A stretch of 64,000 bases of DNA from Tundrisphaera lichenicola (GCF_051175385.1 NZ_CP195106.1:1674001-1738000), one strand, 5' to 3'. Shown: positions 1 through 8,993, counted from the stretch's first letter. Numbers and translations: made by a program. The notes: generated by a model not told the origin, from the sequence alone.

Positions 1-246
1 ATCTTCGCCGAGCGGGCCGACATCGCCGAGGAAGTCATCCGGCTTCGAGCCCACCTGAAGCAGTACGCCGAGGTGATCGGAGAGCCCGAGAGTTCGGGGC
101 GGAAACTGGAATTTGTCGTCCAGGAGATGGGCCGGGAGACCAACACGATCGGCTCCAAGGCCAATGACGTCGAAATTAGTCGGTTGGTGGTCGATATGAA
201 GGGTCTCCTGGAAAAGATCCGCGAGTTGATCCAGAACGTGGAGTGA
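1..246 (+). CDS. yicC: YicC-family endoribonuclease, C-terminal part (5' end outside window)
   Basis: The reading frame is open from base 1 and ends at TGA 244-246, giving the last 81 residues. The motif RKLEFVVQEMGRETNTIGSK followed by a conserved acidic and hydrophobic tail is the hallmark of the YicC C-terminal domain (DUF1732 type). YicC proteins are endoribonucleases or RNA-turnover factors. It lies 7 nt before guanylate kinase, in the yicC-gmk-rpoZ order common in bacteria, so it probably heads the same transcript. The N-terminal domain is beyond the window edge. Confidence 0.93.
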   Translation: MFAERADIAEEVIRLRAHLKQYAEVIGEPESSGRKLEFVVQEMGRETNTIGSKANDVEISRLVVDMKGLLEKIRELIQNVE

Positions 247-253
247 ACAGAAC

Positions 254-865
254 TTGGAGCCCGAGGTTTCGCCGACCCTGATCGATCGATGGAAGGACCT
301 TCCCGGGAAGCTGATCGTCCTGTCGGGGGCGTCCGGCTCGGGCAAGAGTACGCTTGTAGAGCGTCTCCTGAAGAGAGAAGGGCTCCGACTCAAGGTCTCG
401 GTATCGGCCACGACCCGATCGCCTCGTCCCGGCGAGTTGAACGAAGTCAGTTACTATTTCCTGACGCGGGACGAGTTTGAGCTCGGGCGCGACCGGGGGG
501 AATTCCTGGAATGGGCCGAGGTCCATGGTCATCTCTATGGAACCCCGACCGGACCGGTCCTGGCCTCGTTGATCGACGGGATTTGCGTCATCTTGGTGAT
601 CGACGTTCAGGGGGCAATGCTGGTCCGTCGGCAGGTGCCCGATTCGGTACTGATCTTCGTCCATGCCCCCAGCCCCGATCAACTGGAGGCCCGCCTCCGT
701 GCTCGGGGGACTGACGATGATGCCACCATCGCGCGTCGGCTGGAAAATTCCCGGAACGAGATCGCCCAGGCCAACTATTACGACTACCAAATTACCAACG
801 ACGACCTGGAACGGGCCGTCGAACAACTCGCCGCCATCTTGACCCGGATCCATTGCGGAGGCTGA
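254..865 (+). CDS. gmk: guanylate kinase
   Basis: Phosphorylates GMP to GDP with ATP, an essential cytosolic step of purine nucleotide supply. 203 aa, the normal family length. The P-loop GASGSGKS is at residues 25-32, followed by the GMP-binding stretch SATTRSPRPGE and the YYF..EF segment. The start is TTG at 254, with GGAG 10 nt upstream inside the end of yicC; no better ATG lies before the P-loop. It is 6 nt upstream of rpoZ, so translational coupling along yicC-gmk-rpoZ is likely. Confidence 0.95.
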   Translation: MEPEVSPTLIDRWKDLPGKLIVLSGASGSGKSTLVERLLKREGLRLKVSVSATTRSPRPGELNEVSYYFLTRDEFELGRDRGEFLEWAEVHGHLYGTPTGPVLASLIDGICVILVIDVQGAMLVRRQVPDSVLIFVHAPSPDQLEARLRARGTDDDATIARRLENSRNEIAQANYYDYQITNDDLERAVEQLAAILTRIHCGG

Positions 866-871
866 TTTCTG

Positions 872-1138
872 ATGCTCGAAGAATTGAAGGAAGAGCACAT
901 CGTCAACAAGGTCGGCGGCCGGTTCAAGCTTTCCACGCTGATCCAGAAGCGGATGATCGCGCTGAACCAGGGCTCCCGACCTTTGGTCGACGCCCGAGGG
1001 CTCGACAAGATGTCGATCGTGATCCAGGAGATCATGCAAGATAAGATCTTCCTCGACATGTCGGGCAACTTGCACCTCCTCGAGGCGACTGAAGAGGAAG
1101 AAGGCGGGACGGTCGACCTGACCCAACCGTCGGAATAA
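872..1138 (+). CDS. rpoZ: DNA-directed RNA polymerase omega subunit
   Basis: 88 aa small omega subunit that helps assemble and stabilise beta-prime. It shows the family pattern of a short N-terminal segment, the helix VGGRFKLSTLIQKRMIALNQG, then R..V and an acidic tail. The position straight after gmk is the classical rpoZ position. In many bacteria coaBC follows; here a 162-nt gap and then ftsK follow. The sequence is divergent from the proteobacterial form, so the call rests on the helix pattern plus synteny. Confidence 0.88.
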   Translation: MLEELKEEHIVNKVGGRFKLSTLIQKRMIALNQGSRPLVDARGLDKMSIVIQEIMQDKIFLDMSGNLHLLEATEEEEGGTVDLTQPSE

Positions 1139-1300
1139 CCACGACCGGCACCTGCTCGGGCCGGGATCACCCGGGATCGTGCAAGTCGAACCGCCGCCTC
1201 GGTCGATCCAACAGGGTCGAGCCGGTGCCGGCGGGGGATCGTCGGTTGTCGAGGTGCGTCGTCCAAGGCGCCCGGCTCGCCCGGTTCGCCGAGGATTCCG

Positions 1301-3562
1301 ATGTTCGATCGCCGACGATGGGCCGGCCATTGCCGGGCCGCAGCCCTCCTGTTTGCCGTCGTATTCCTGACCTTCAGCCTGGTTGGTTACGATCCGGCCG
1401 ACTCTCCGGGCCAAGCCGCCGAACCCGCCAACGACCCGCCGGCCAATCCTTGCGGACCAGCGGGGGCGGTCCTGGCGCACGTCCTGTTCGCCTCGGTCGG
1501 TTGGGCATCGTATCTGGTCCTCTACGGCCTTGCGGTCGCGGATCTCATGGCCTTCCGGCGTCGTAAGGTGGCCGATCCCGCCCTCCGCCTCGCCGGACTG
1601 GCGGCCATGGTCCTGGTCGCTTCGGCCTTAGTTCAGAAATTTCAACCGGATCGCCAGCCCTCTCCGGCCGTGGGCAGTGGAGGGTATGTCGGGGCCGCCG
1701 CGGCCGCCTTCCTCGAAGGCCAGTTTGGCCTGGCGGGAATGCTCCTCATCCTGGTCGCCCTCGGTCTGATCGGCCTGATCTTGAGTCAGGAAGTCCTGAT
1801 CGCCTGGCCGATTCGCGAGGCCTGGTCCTTGATCCGACCCCGGGGACATGGCGTCGCTTCGACGCAGGGCTACGCAGGTTCTCCCGGATCGGCCCTGATG
1901 ATTGCCGAATCTCCCGGGTTCGATGTTCCTCCTCCCCGGCTCGTGCCCCCGGTTCATCGGGCCATCCCGCCGCGTGCTCCGTCCTCGCTCGGTCTCACCT
2001 CGGCTGCTCCCCCCAAGGTGAGTGTCCCGGCCCCGATGCCCATGGGTGTGCCAGCGATTCCGTTGGATGGACAATTCGCCCTGCCACCCTTCGAGTTGCT
2101 CGAACAGTCGAACTCGGCGCCGGTCCAGGAACATCAGGCCAAGGTTCACGCTCGAGCGCTCCTGCTGGAGAAGACGCTCCTCGAATTCGGATGCCAGGTC
2201 CGGGTGGTCCAGATTGATACCGGTCCGGTGATCACCCAGTTTGAGATCGAACTCGAAGCCGGTCTTCGCGTGGCCAAGATCAACAGCGTGGCCAACGACC
2301 TGGCCATTGCCCTTGCGGTCCAGAGCGTCCGGATCGTCTCGCCGATCCCGAACAAGACCACCGTCGGGATCGAGGTTCCCAACGAGCGTCGGACGATGGT
2401 CCGGCTCAGCGAGGTGATTCAGGGCGTTGGTTCGCACCTGGGCAAGTTCCGGATACCCCTATTCCTGGGCAAGGATGTGAAGGGGAACCCGCTGGCCTTC
2501 GACCTGGCCGACATGCCACACCTTCTGATAGCCGGCCGGACCGGTACCGGCAAGTCGGTCTGCCTGAACGCGATGATCCTTTCGATCTTGATGACCCGGA
2601 CCCCCGACGAGGTCAAGCTGATCCTGATCGATCCGAAGATCGTCGAGTTGACGCAGTTCCGGCGGATCCCGCACCTGATGAACCCGGTCGTCACCGACAT
2701 GAAGAAGGCCGAGGCACTCCTGGCCTGGGCCTGCGACAAGATGGACGAACGGTATGGGTATCTGGCGCGAGCCGGGGTCCGGAATATCGCCTCCTATAAC
2801 CAGCTCGGCGAGGAGGAACTTTATAATCGGGTTCGTCCCGAGGACGACGAGGAGTGGCAGCGTCTGCCCAAGTCGATGCATTCGATCGTGATCATCATCG
2901 ACGAAATGGGCGACCTGGTCGCGCAGGTGGGCAAGGAAGTCGAGACCCAGATAGTCCGGCTCGCCCAGAAGGCTCGGGCCGCGGGCATCCACTTGATCCT
3001 CGCAACTCAGAAGCCGACGGTCGATGTCATCACCGGCCTCATCAAGAGTAACCTTCCTGCTCGGATCGCCTTCCAGGTGACCAACCGCAACGACTCGCGG
3101 GTCGTCCTGGACGAGATGGGGGCGGAAAAGCTCCTGAGCCACGGTGATATGCTGTTTCTCGTGCCCGGGACTTCCCACCTGGTCCGGGCCCAGGGGACCT
3201 ATGCCTCGGACCAGGATGTCAATCAGGTTTGCGAGTACCTGGCCCAGTTCCCCCAGCACTTCAGCCGAGAGCTAACCCAGCTCCAGGTCGGAGGTCCCGG
3301 CAAGGATCGATCGTCGCTCAAGGAGAGGGACGAGCTTTACGAGACCGCCATCGACGTGATTATCCGGGAAGGTCGGGGGTCGACTTCGCTCCTCCAGCGA
3401 GCCCTGGGGATCGGCTATGGCCGGGCAGCACGGCTCATCGATTACATGTGCGAGGATGGGATCGTCAGCGAGCACAAGAGCGGTTCGGCCCGAGATGTCC
3501 TGTACACTCTGGAGGAGTGGGAGGCCCTCAAGAGTGGCGATGCACAAGGGGAAGCGGCCTGA
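1301..3562 (+). CDS. ftsK: FtsK/SpoIIIE-type DNA translocase
   Basis: 753 aa membrane-anchored motor that pumps chromosomal DNA through the division septum. Hydrophobic segments lie near residues 11-30, 54-82, 98-111 and 134-160, followed by a Pro-rich linker (about 200-260), the alpha/beta translocase core with Walker A GRTGTGKS at 412-419, Walker B IVIIIDEMGD, and a C-terminal winged-helix gamma domain (GRGSTSLLQRALGIGYGRAA) that in known FtsK reads KOPS/SRS sites. The ATG at 1301 has GAGG 6 nt upstream. It follows gmk-rpoZ and converges on an MFS gene. Confidence 0.95.
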   Translation: MFDRRRWAGHCRAAALLFAVVFLTFSLVGYDPADSPGQAAEPANDPPANPCGPAGAVLAHVLFASVGWASYLVLYGLAVADLMAFRRRKVADPALRLAGLAAMVLVASALVQKFQPDRQPSPAVGSGGYVGAAAAAFLEGQFGLAGMLLILVALGLIGLILSQEVLIAWPIREAWSLIRPRGHGVASTQGYAGSPGSALMIAESPGFDVPPPRLVPPVHRAIPPRAPSSLGLTSAAPPKVSVPAPMPMGVPAIPLDGQFALPPFELLEQSNSAPVQEHQAKVHARALLLEKTLLEFGCQVRVVQIDTGPVITQFEIELEAGLRVAKINSVANDLAIALAVQSVRIVSPIPNKTTVGIEVPNERRTMVRLSEVIQGVGSHLGKFRIPLFLGKDVKGNPLAFDLADMPHLLIAGRTGTGKSVCLNAMILSILMTRTPDEVKLILIDPKIVELTQFRRIPHLMNPVVTDMKKAEALLAWACDKMDERYGYLARAGVRNIASYNQLGEEELYNRVRPEDDEEWQRLPKSMHSIVIIIDEMGDLVAQVGKEVETQIVRLAQKARAAGIHLILATQKPTVDVITGLIKSNLPARIAFQVTNRNDSRVVLDEMGAEKLLSHGDMLFLVPGTSHLVRAQGTYASDQDVNQVCEYLAQFPQHFSRELTQLQVGGPGKDRSSLKERDELYETAIDVIIREGRGSTSLLQRALGIGYGRAARLIDYMCEDGIVSEHKSGSARDVLYTLEEWEALKSGDAQGEAA

Positions 3563-3607
3563 CCTTCGGACGGTTAGTCAACGATCGAAAGCACTTCACG
3601 GACGATC

Positions 3608-4936
3608 TTAGACTTCTTGACCGAGCTTCGCATTCTGCCGATAGGATTCGCTGGTCATGTAAGTGGGCTCCGGGATCTTTTGCATCGCCAGATCCCTGAG
3701 CGAGCCCAGGCGGGCGAGGTCCGGCCAGACCAATCGGACCAGGATGACGATCAGGATTGTGCCAATGCCGCCACCAACGACCGATCTGATCGGGCCGAAG
3801 AAGTGGGCCGTCATCCCCGACTCGAACCCACCCAGCTCATTCGAACAACCGATGAAGATCGAGTTGACCGCTGCGACCCGGCCTCGCATCGATTCGGGAG
3901 TCAGACTCTGAACCAGCGTCGAACGGACTACCACGCTGATGTTGTCGAGGGCTCCGGTCATCATGAGCAGGAGAAACGACAAATACGGATTCCTCGAAAT
4001 CCCGAAGGCGATGGTTGCCGCCCCGAATCCGGCCACAGCCCAGAGCAGGGCCGGCCCGGCTCGAGGGAGCGGCGGCCGATGAGCTAGGGTCAGGGCCATC
4101 ATCGCCGCGCCGATCGACGGCGCCGCCCGGAGCCAGCCTAGTCCGACCGGGCCAACTTGGAGTATATCCTTGGCGAAGATCGGAAGGAGGGCGACGGCCC
4201 CCCCCAGGAGGACGGCGAAAAGGTCGAGCGTGATCGTCGCCAGGATCAGCTTGGACTGTCGGACAAACCGGAGGCCGCCCAGCATCGAGCCGAATGAGGC
4301 GGGGCCTTCCAGCCGCTCGATCTGCCTGGGGCGAATCGTCGTGATCAACGCCAGGACCCCGATCGAGAGGGCGAGATCGAAGAGATAGACCTCGGTGGCA
4401 CCTCCAGACTGGGCGATGAACAGGCCCGCCAGCGAAGGTCCCACCACCGAGGCCACTTGCCAGCCGCTGCTGTTCCACGTCACCGCGCCACCGACCAGGT
4501 GATCGGGCACGAGCTGGCGGAGTATCGACCAGCGGGCGGGCATGCTGACTGCATGGGCGATCCCGGCCACGACCAACGCGGCATAGATCAAGGGGACCGG
4601 CCCTCGCCAGTACGAGAGGGCGGCCAGGACCATCGAGGCGATCGCCATCAACCCCTGCGAGAGGAGAATCATCCCCTTCCGGCTATGGCGGTCGGCGGCG
4701 TGCCCGGCCGGGAGCGCCAGTAGGATGACCGGAAGGACCATCGCCAGGCCCACCAGTCCCAGGGCCGTGGCCGATCTCGTCCGCTCATAAAGCTCCCAAC
4801 CGACGGCCACAACCTGCATCTCGGCCCCGGCCGAGGCGAAGATTCCGGCGATCAAAAAGCGGCGGTAGTCGACCAGCCGGAGAGCTGCATAAGGATCATG
4901 AGCGGTCTTCGGGGTGGGGTCTTCGGGGGCGTCCAT
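3608..4936 (-). CDS. MFS transporter, EntS-like (MFS_3) exporter
   Basis: 442 aa with about 12 hydrophobic segments and the MFS loop signature GHAADRHSRKG between TM2 and TM3. The N-terminal pattern YRRFLIAGIFASAGAEMQ and the GWELYERT..A..LG segment match the enterobactin-exporter-like MFS_3 group. The substrate cannot be read from sequence; siderophore or drug export is typical of the group. It is convergent with ftsK and stands alone. The start at 4936 is the first ATG before TM1, with only a weak ribosome-binding site. Confidence 0.88.
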   Translation of the reverse strand: MDAPEDPTPKTAHDPYAALRLVDYRRFLIAGIFASAGAEMQVVAVGWELYERTRSATALGLVGLAMVLPVILLALPAGHAADRHSRKGMILLSQGLMAIASMVLAALSYWRGPVPLIYAALVVAGIAHAVSMPARWSILRQLVPDHLVGGAVTWNSSGWQVASVVGPSLAGLFIAQSGGATEVYLFDLALSIGVLALITTIRPRQIERLEGPASFGSMLGGLRFVRQSKLILATITLDLFAVLLGGAVALLPIFAKDILQVGPVGLGWLRAAPSIGAAMMALTLAHRPPLPRAGPALLWAVAGFGAATIAFGISRNPYLSFLLLMMTGALDNISVVVRSTLVQSLTPESMRGRVAAVNSIFIGCSNELGGFESGMTAHFFGPIRSVVGGGIGTILIVILVRLVWPDLARLGSLRDLAMQKIPEPTYMTSESYRQNAKLGQEV

Positions 4937-5123
4937 GAAGGCTCGTCAGGGCAGGCTTGGAATTATCGGTGGATGTTGTTCTCCAATCATAGGGAAGGGT
5001 CAACCGCGATGAGCTCTTTGGGGAGCGGGATCACGGCCCGGTCGAAGCGTGCCCCGCCGACTCATCATTCGATCCGAGCCGGAGATTGGCTCCTCTCTCA
5101 TAGGAAGAGCCAAATGCGTGAGA

Positions 5124-6440
5124 TCAAGTCACGGGCGTCTTGATGTAACCGGAGTCGGCCGGGGCTTGATAGTCCAGAGTGGCCAGTTCGGGAGTTTCAA
5201 TTCGCTTGCCGCCCTGGACCCGGCTTTCGAGGAGGGCGTCGAGAGCTCCTCCGGTCAGGACAGTCCGGGTCACGGGGTAGGGGGGGCTACTGGTCCGGAA
5301 GAAGTCTTCGATCCGGAGGACGAGCGGGTCGAAGAAGCGGGCACCGGGAGGAGCGGGTAGATACAGGAGCGTTGAAACGACCGGGTCTTCCGCCCGGTCG
5401 ATCCGTGCGGCGACCGAGGTGTCGTCGACCTGACCGTTGAGGATCAGGACGGTCCCTCGGAATCCATCAGCGTATTCGACGAGGAATGCGATGGGAGTGC
5501 TGAGGAATGATGGCCGGTTTGGTGGCGGGACGAAATCGCGAGTGTTGTCCTGGGGAGCACCCGGGTTGCAGGTGTGGCTTTTCGAGAGCGCGGCCTTCAT
5601 CAAATCTTCCGACCAGAGACCTCGCTTCGAGGCGTCCCAGACGGCGTCCCCTTCGAGACAGGTGACGGCGACAATCCCCTGTGGTTTCCCCTCCCGATTG
5701 CGCCGCTCGACCATGCACTGGAGCGATTCGAGGGCATGGAAGCCGAAGATCTCGATCTCTCCTCGAGAGACGACCAGGGCTTCTTTCCAGTCCAGGCCCA
5801 GCGGAACTTCCAGATTCGGCAGTCGCCAGGTGACCGGAAGACTGGATCCGGCCATCAGGGGAATTCGGAGCTTGCCTGCTGTCTCGATCATCCGTCGGGC
5901 CTCGGCCCGGTCGTAGGAGAGATGCTTGTCGATGAAGACGGGGACGCTTCTACCCGAACTTCCGAAAACGTCCGCGACTTCCTTGAAGAATCGGGCGCGT
6001 GGGTAGAGCTTCTGGAGTTTCTCATTGAAGGGATATTCGCCGTGTTCGGCGATCAAGAGGACCCCGTCGACGGCCAGTTTGCCGGTCCCCAGAGTCAGGG
6101 CGTCGGCGATCGTCGGGCTGTTCCTCACCTCATGCTTGGCGGCCTTGGCCCGGCCCAGGTCATTGGAAGGAGTTTGCTCGATGAAGAGACTGGCGATCTC
6201 GAAGTCGGGGTGGTGCAAGCCTTTGCCGTCGTGAGCGTCGAACCCGTCCAGGAACCGACCGACGATGTGGTAGGCGTGTGAGAGGTAATGGTAGGCGGTC
6301 GTAACGGCGGCTATCCTGGGCTTGGGACCGAACGGTGGATCGACCTGAGCCCTCGACACTTCTGGCCTGTTGGCGATCAGGCTGCTGGCTGCCAGGGCTC
6401 CGGCTGTCCCCAGGAAATCTCTCCTCGAAGGTCCGGTCAT
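5124..6440 (-). CDS. Tat-exported planctomycete protein of unknown function
   Basis: 438 aa. The N-terminus carries a twin-arginine signal (SRRDFL followed by a hydrophobic stretch and an Ala-rich cleavage region). The mature part opens with an alpha/beta segment (RIAAVTTAYHY) and contains DGVLLIAEHGEYP, resembling the N-terminal fold of Gfo/Idh/MocA-type oxidoreductases; I cannot assign a reaction. The ATG at 6440 has GAGAGG 7 nt upstream, preferred over TTG 6446. It starts 23 nt after selD, so it is probably the last gene of the selW-like/selD operon. Whether it has a selenium-linked role is unknown. Confidence 0.8.
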   Translation of the reverse strand: MTGPSRRDFLGTAGALAASSLIANRPEVSRAQVDPPFGPKPRIAAVTTAYHYLSHAYHIVGRFLDGFDAHDGKGLHHPDFEIASLFIEQTPSNDLGRAKAAKHEVRNSPTIADALTLGTGKLAVDGVLLIAEHGEYPFNEKLQKLYPRARFFKEVADVFGSSGRSVPVFIDKHLSYDRAEARRMIETAGKLRIPLMAGSSLPVTWRLPNLEVPLGLDWKEALVVSRGEIEIFGFHALESLQCMVERRNREGKPQGIVAVTCLEGDAVWDASKRGLWSEDLMKAALSKSHTCNPGAPQDNTRDFVPPPNRPSFLSTPIAFLVEYADGFRGTVLILNGQVDDTSVAARIDRAEDPVVSTLLYLPAPPGARFFDPLVLRIEDFFRTSSPPYPVTRTVLTGGALDALLESRVQGGKRIETPELATLDYQAPADSGYIKTPVT

Positions 6441-6463
6441 GAGCAATCCTCTCCGTTGGGCAA

Positions 6464-7522
6464 TCAGCGGGCAATCAGCGCGATCGTCCCCTGACGTTCG
6501 AGTATCCGACCGACGACAGCCGAGGCACTCGCCCCCCGAGCCTGGAGTTCTGCGATCAGTCGCGCGACGTGGTCGGGGTGTATTGCGATCAGAAGCCCGC
6601 CGGACGTCTGTGCATCGAACAGATATTCGACCCGCAGCGCATCGGCACTCGGCTCGATCAGGAGTCGTTCGCCGACGAATTCGCGGTTCGACTTGGTGGC
6701 ACGCGTGAAGAACCCGGCAGCGGCCAGCGCCTCGGTGCCTTCGATCAGGGGGAGTTGATCGAGATTCAGCTCGATCGTCCTCACCGATCCATCGGCCATT
6801 TCCAGGGCGTGACCTGCCAGCCCGAAGCCGGTGATGTCGGTGACGGCCGACACGCCCCCGGCTTGGCGCATCGCGTCGCGACCGATCGCGTTGAGCTGGA
6901 TCATCGAGGCGATCGCTCGATCGAGGACATTCGGCGGGCAGGTGGCTTTCTTGTTAGCGGTGGTGGCGAACCCGGTCCCCAAGGGCTTGGTGAGGACCAG
7001 CGAATCCCCGGGTCGAGCCGAGGCGTTGGTCATGATCGAGGCCGGGTCGATCAGTCCGGTCACGCTCAAGCCGTACTTGATCTCGGCGTCACGGACCGAG
7101 TGCCCGCCCATCGTCACCGCCCCGGCCAGGGCCACCTGAGAGGCTCCCCCGCGGAGGATCTCGCCGAGGATCGAGAGCGGAAGTTCGTTGTCGGGGAACC
7201 CCACGATGTTCAGGGCGGTGATCGGCCGGGCGTTCATGGCATAGAGGTCGGAGAGTGCGTTCGCGGCGGCAATCTGGCCGAATAGATACGGATCGTCCAC
7301 CAGCGGCGGGAAGAAGTCGAGCGTCTGTACCATCGCCAGGCCATCGGCCACGAGGTAGACGCCCGCATCATCCGACGTCTCCGTCCCGACCAGGAGTCGG
7401 GGATCGGAGGCACGAGGCGGCAAATCACGCAAGACCTGCGCGAGCCCTCCCGGGGCGAGCTTGCCGGCTCACCCCGCGCAGTTGGCATAGTCGGTCAGGC
7501 GTTTCATCCGGCCGGTCGACAC
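6464..7522 (-). CDS. selD: selenide, water dikinase, itself a selenoprotein (in-frame UGA = Sec)
   Basis: Makes selenophosphate from selenide and ATP for Sec-tRNA and selenouridine. A conventional ORF begins only at TTG 7432, lacking the catalytic N-terminus. Reading through TGA at 7469-7471 restores LTDYANCAG-U-AGKLAPGG in frame: U replaces the catalytic Cys (Cys17 in E. coli) and the essential Lys keeps its U-x-x-K spacing. Then follow the ATP-binding TSDDAGVY, the Gly-rich core and the C-terminal AIRS domain. GTG 7522 has AAGAGG 6 nt upstream and gives 352 aa; ATG 7507 is the alternative. It lies 26 nt after the SelW-like gene. A hairpin with a GGUCU loop follows the UGA. Confidence 0.93.
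7425..7443 (-). promoter_or_regulatory. candidate bacterial SECIS stem-loop of selD
   Basis: On the minus strand TCGCGCA GGTCT TGCGTGA forms a 7-bp stem (one G-U pair) with the loop GGUCU. The loop starts 33 nt after the UGA at 7469-7471, inside the 16-37 nt distance usual for bacterial SECIS apical loops. From memory, the same GCAGGUCU core is present in the E. coli fdhF SECIS. It would bind SelB carrying Sec-tRNA. Structure judged by eye, no folding run. Confidence 0.65.
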
Positions 7523-7548
7523 GAGGGACCTCTTCTTGGCAGTCGGCT

Positions 7549-7788
7549 TCAGACACCCAGGATCTCGCCGACCGCTCGGATCATCTCGGCCTCTTCCGGG
7601 AACATCCCGGATTTCAGTTTGGAGTAGACTAGTTTTCCGCCGACCGTCAACTCGAAGCAACCCCCCTTCGATGGGATCAGCTCATATCGACGTATCGCTC
7701 GCTTGAACTTCGGGAGCAGCTTGGCCGTCAAACTGACGGCCTGTGGTTCGTAGTTTCAGAGGGCGCAGTATTCCAGGGTCAGATCCAT
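7549..7788 (-). CDS. SelW-like (Rdx family) selenoprotein, in-frame UGA = Sec
   Basis: 79 aa thioredoxin-like Rdx protein. ATG 7786-7788 (AGGAG 10 nt upstream) opens MDLTLEYCAL, then TGA 7756-7758, then NYEPQAVSLTAKLLPKF in the same frame. The result is the redox motif C8-A-L-U11 right after the first beta strand, as in SelW/SelT/SelH-type proteins. The C-terminal half (YELIPSKGGCFELTV...SG.FPE) is the standard Rdx strand pair, which marks both sides of the TGA as one protein. It likely acts as a small thiol/selenol redox protein; the partner is unknown. The normal stop is TGA 7549-7551, 26 nt before selD. Confidence 0.92.
7723..7741 (-). promoter_or_regulatory. bacterial SECIS stem-loop of the SelW-like gene
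   Basis: On the minus strand GGCCGTC AGTTT GACGGCC is a perfect 7-bp GC-rich stem with a 5-nt loop (8 bp with a 3-nt loop if A-U closes). It begins 15 nt after the UGA at 7756-7758, placing the loop about 22 nt downstream with a GU in it, the position of bacterial SECIS elements. It lies inside the coding sequence, as bacterial SECIS must. Confidence 0.82.
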
Positions 7789-7862
7789 CGGAGATTGGCT
7801 CCTGAAATTACAGGGAAGATCGAGTTCGAGGACTACAATGGTGATCGAAGGCCCAGGAAGGG

Positions 7863-8993
7863 TCAAGGCCCGCTGTGGACGTCGATGATGTCGATATCGG
7901 CCCTGGGAAGGGGAGGCGGTTGCCAGTCGCGACTCATCAGGTCGGCCCATCGGTAAAGCTCGGGCACGTTCTGGCAGACCAGCTTCAAACAAGCCGTCAT
8001 CGGCATGGCCAGGATCAGCCCGACGAGTCCCCAGAGGAAACCCCAGAACAGGCAGGCGACCAGGATGATCGTACCGTTCAGATCGAGTGATTTCCCGAGG
8101 ACATATGGGGTCACGATATATCCCTCGATCGTGACCAGTCCCAGGTAGACCGAGGCAACGATCAAGGTGTCGCCTACCGACTCGAACTGGGCGAGCGTCA
8201 CCAGTGAGGCCAAACCTCCTCCCAGGAGCTGCCCCACATAGGGGACGAAGTTGGTCAGTCCCGCGAATAGCCCGAGTGCGATCGGGAATCGGACCTTGAA
8301 GATCCAGAGGAAGCAGGCGAAGACGACACCCAGTCCCAGGTTGATTAGCGTCCGGGCCAGCAAGAATGAACGGATCTGTCGGGTCAGATCCTTGAGCGTT
8401 CTCTCGGAGGCTGCGGCGTCCCCCGGCGTCCTGGCGAAGAAGCGGACCACCTTGGGCGTTAACATCTCGCTCTCGGCCAGGAGGAACAATACGAGTATCA
8501 GGACGATCAGCCCCTGAGCCACCCACCCCGAGAGATCGGCCAGGCCATAAGTCAATGTTTCGTAGAGTAATGCGCTGTTTCGGTCGCCGAGTTTGTCGAT
8601 CGTACCTGGTTCGGGAAGGATGAATCGCAGATACGGCCGGTCGCGAAGGATCTCGGAGACATATCGGCTCGCCTGGCCCGCGATCCGGGCGATGTCGCCC
8701 GGTAAGCTGGCCGTGGCCTGCACCAAACCTTCAGCGGTGAGAGTGGCGAGATAAAGGCCGAGGAGCAAAGCTAGGAGGAAGAGTACCGCCGCCGACCCGG
8801 TCGGGCTCAAGCGGAGGATTCGCCGGAGAAAGGTGGTGGCGGGCGAGAGTAATGAGGCCAGGAAGACAGCCAGGGTGATCGGAATCAAAATCGCCTTCAT
8901 CAGATAGAGAGCGGCGATCGTGGCGAAGACGGCCAGGGTCACGAGAGAGGCGGTGCGATAAGACTTGCCGCTATCCTCCATCCGAACCACCAT
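7863..8993 (-). CDS. AI-2E family (PerM/YdiK-like) membrane transporter
   Basis: 376 aa, the usual family length. N-terminal TM pair (residues about 13-50), a third TM at 65-90, a polar central region (100-160), then a cluster of TMs to about 330 with the family pattern VGLILAMPMTACLKLV near the C-terminus. Members were named for autoinducer-2 export, but some act as Na/H antiporters, so the substrate is open. ATG 8993 has AGGGGG 7 nt upstream. The SelW-like gene begins 74 nt downstream on the same strand, so co-transcription is possible. Confidence 0.9.
   Translation of the reverse strand: MVVRMEDSGKSYRTASLVTLAVFATIAALYLMKAILIPITLAVFLASLLSPATTFLRRILRLSPTGSAAVLFLLALLLGLYLATLTAEGLVQATASLPGDIARIAGQASRYVSEILRDRPYLRFILPEPGTIDKLGDRNSALLYETLTYGLADLSGWVAQGLIVLILVLFLLAESEMLTPKVVRFFARTPGDAAASERTLKDLTRQIRSFLLARTLINLGLGVVFACFLWIFKVRFPIALGLFAGLTNFVPYVGQLLGGGLASLVTLAQFESVGDTLIVASVYLGLVTIEGYIVTPYVLGKSLDLNGTIILVACLFWGFLWGLVGLILAMPMTACLKLVCQNVPELYRWADLMSRDWQPPPLPRADIDIIDVHSGP

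Noticed and set aside
7450..7471. An alternative selD SECIS: a stem of GAGCC with GGCTC starting at the UGA
   Set aside because: It needs a 6-nt one-sided bulge and starts within the UGA; the 7-bp hairpin with the GGUCU loop at 7425-7443 is cleaner.
7549..7551. TGA at the end of the SelW-like gene as another Sec codon
   Set aside because: The Rdx domain is complete there, the following residues look random, and the selD ribosome site and start follow at once.
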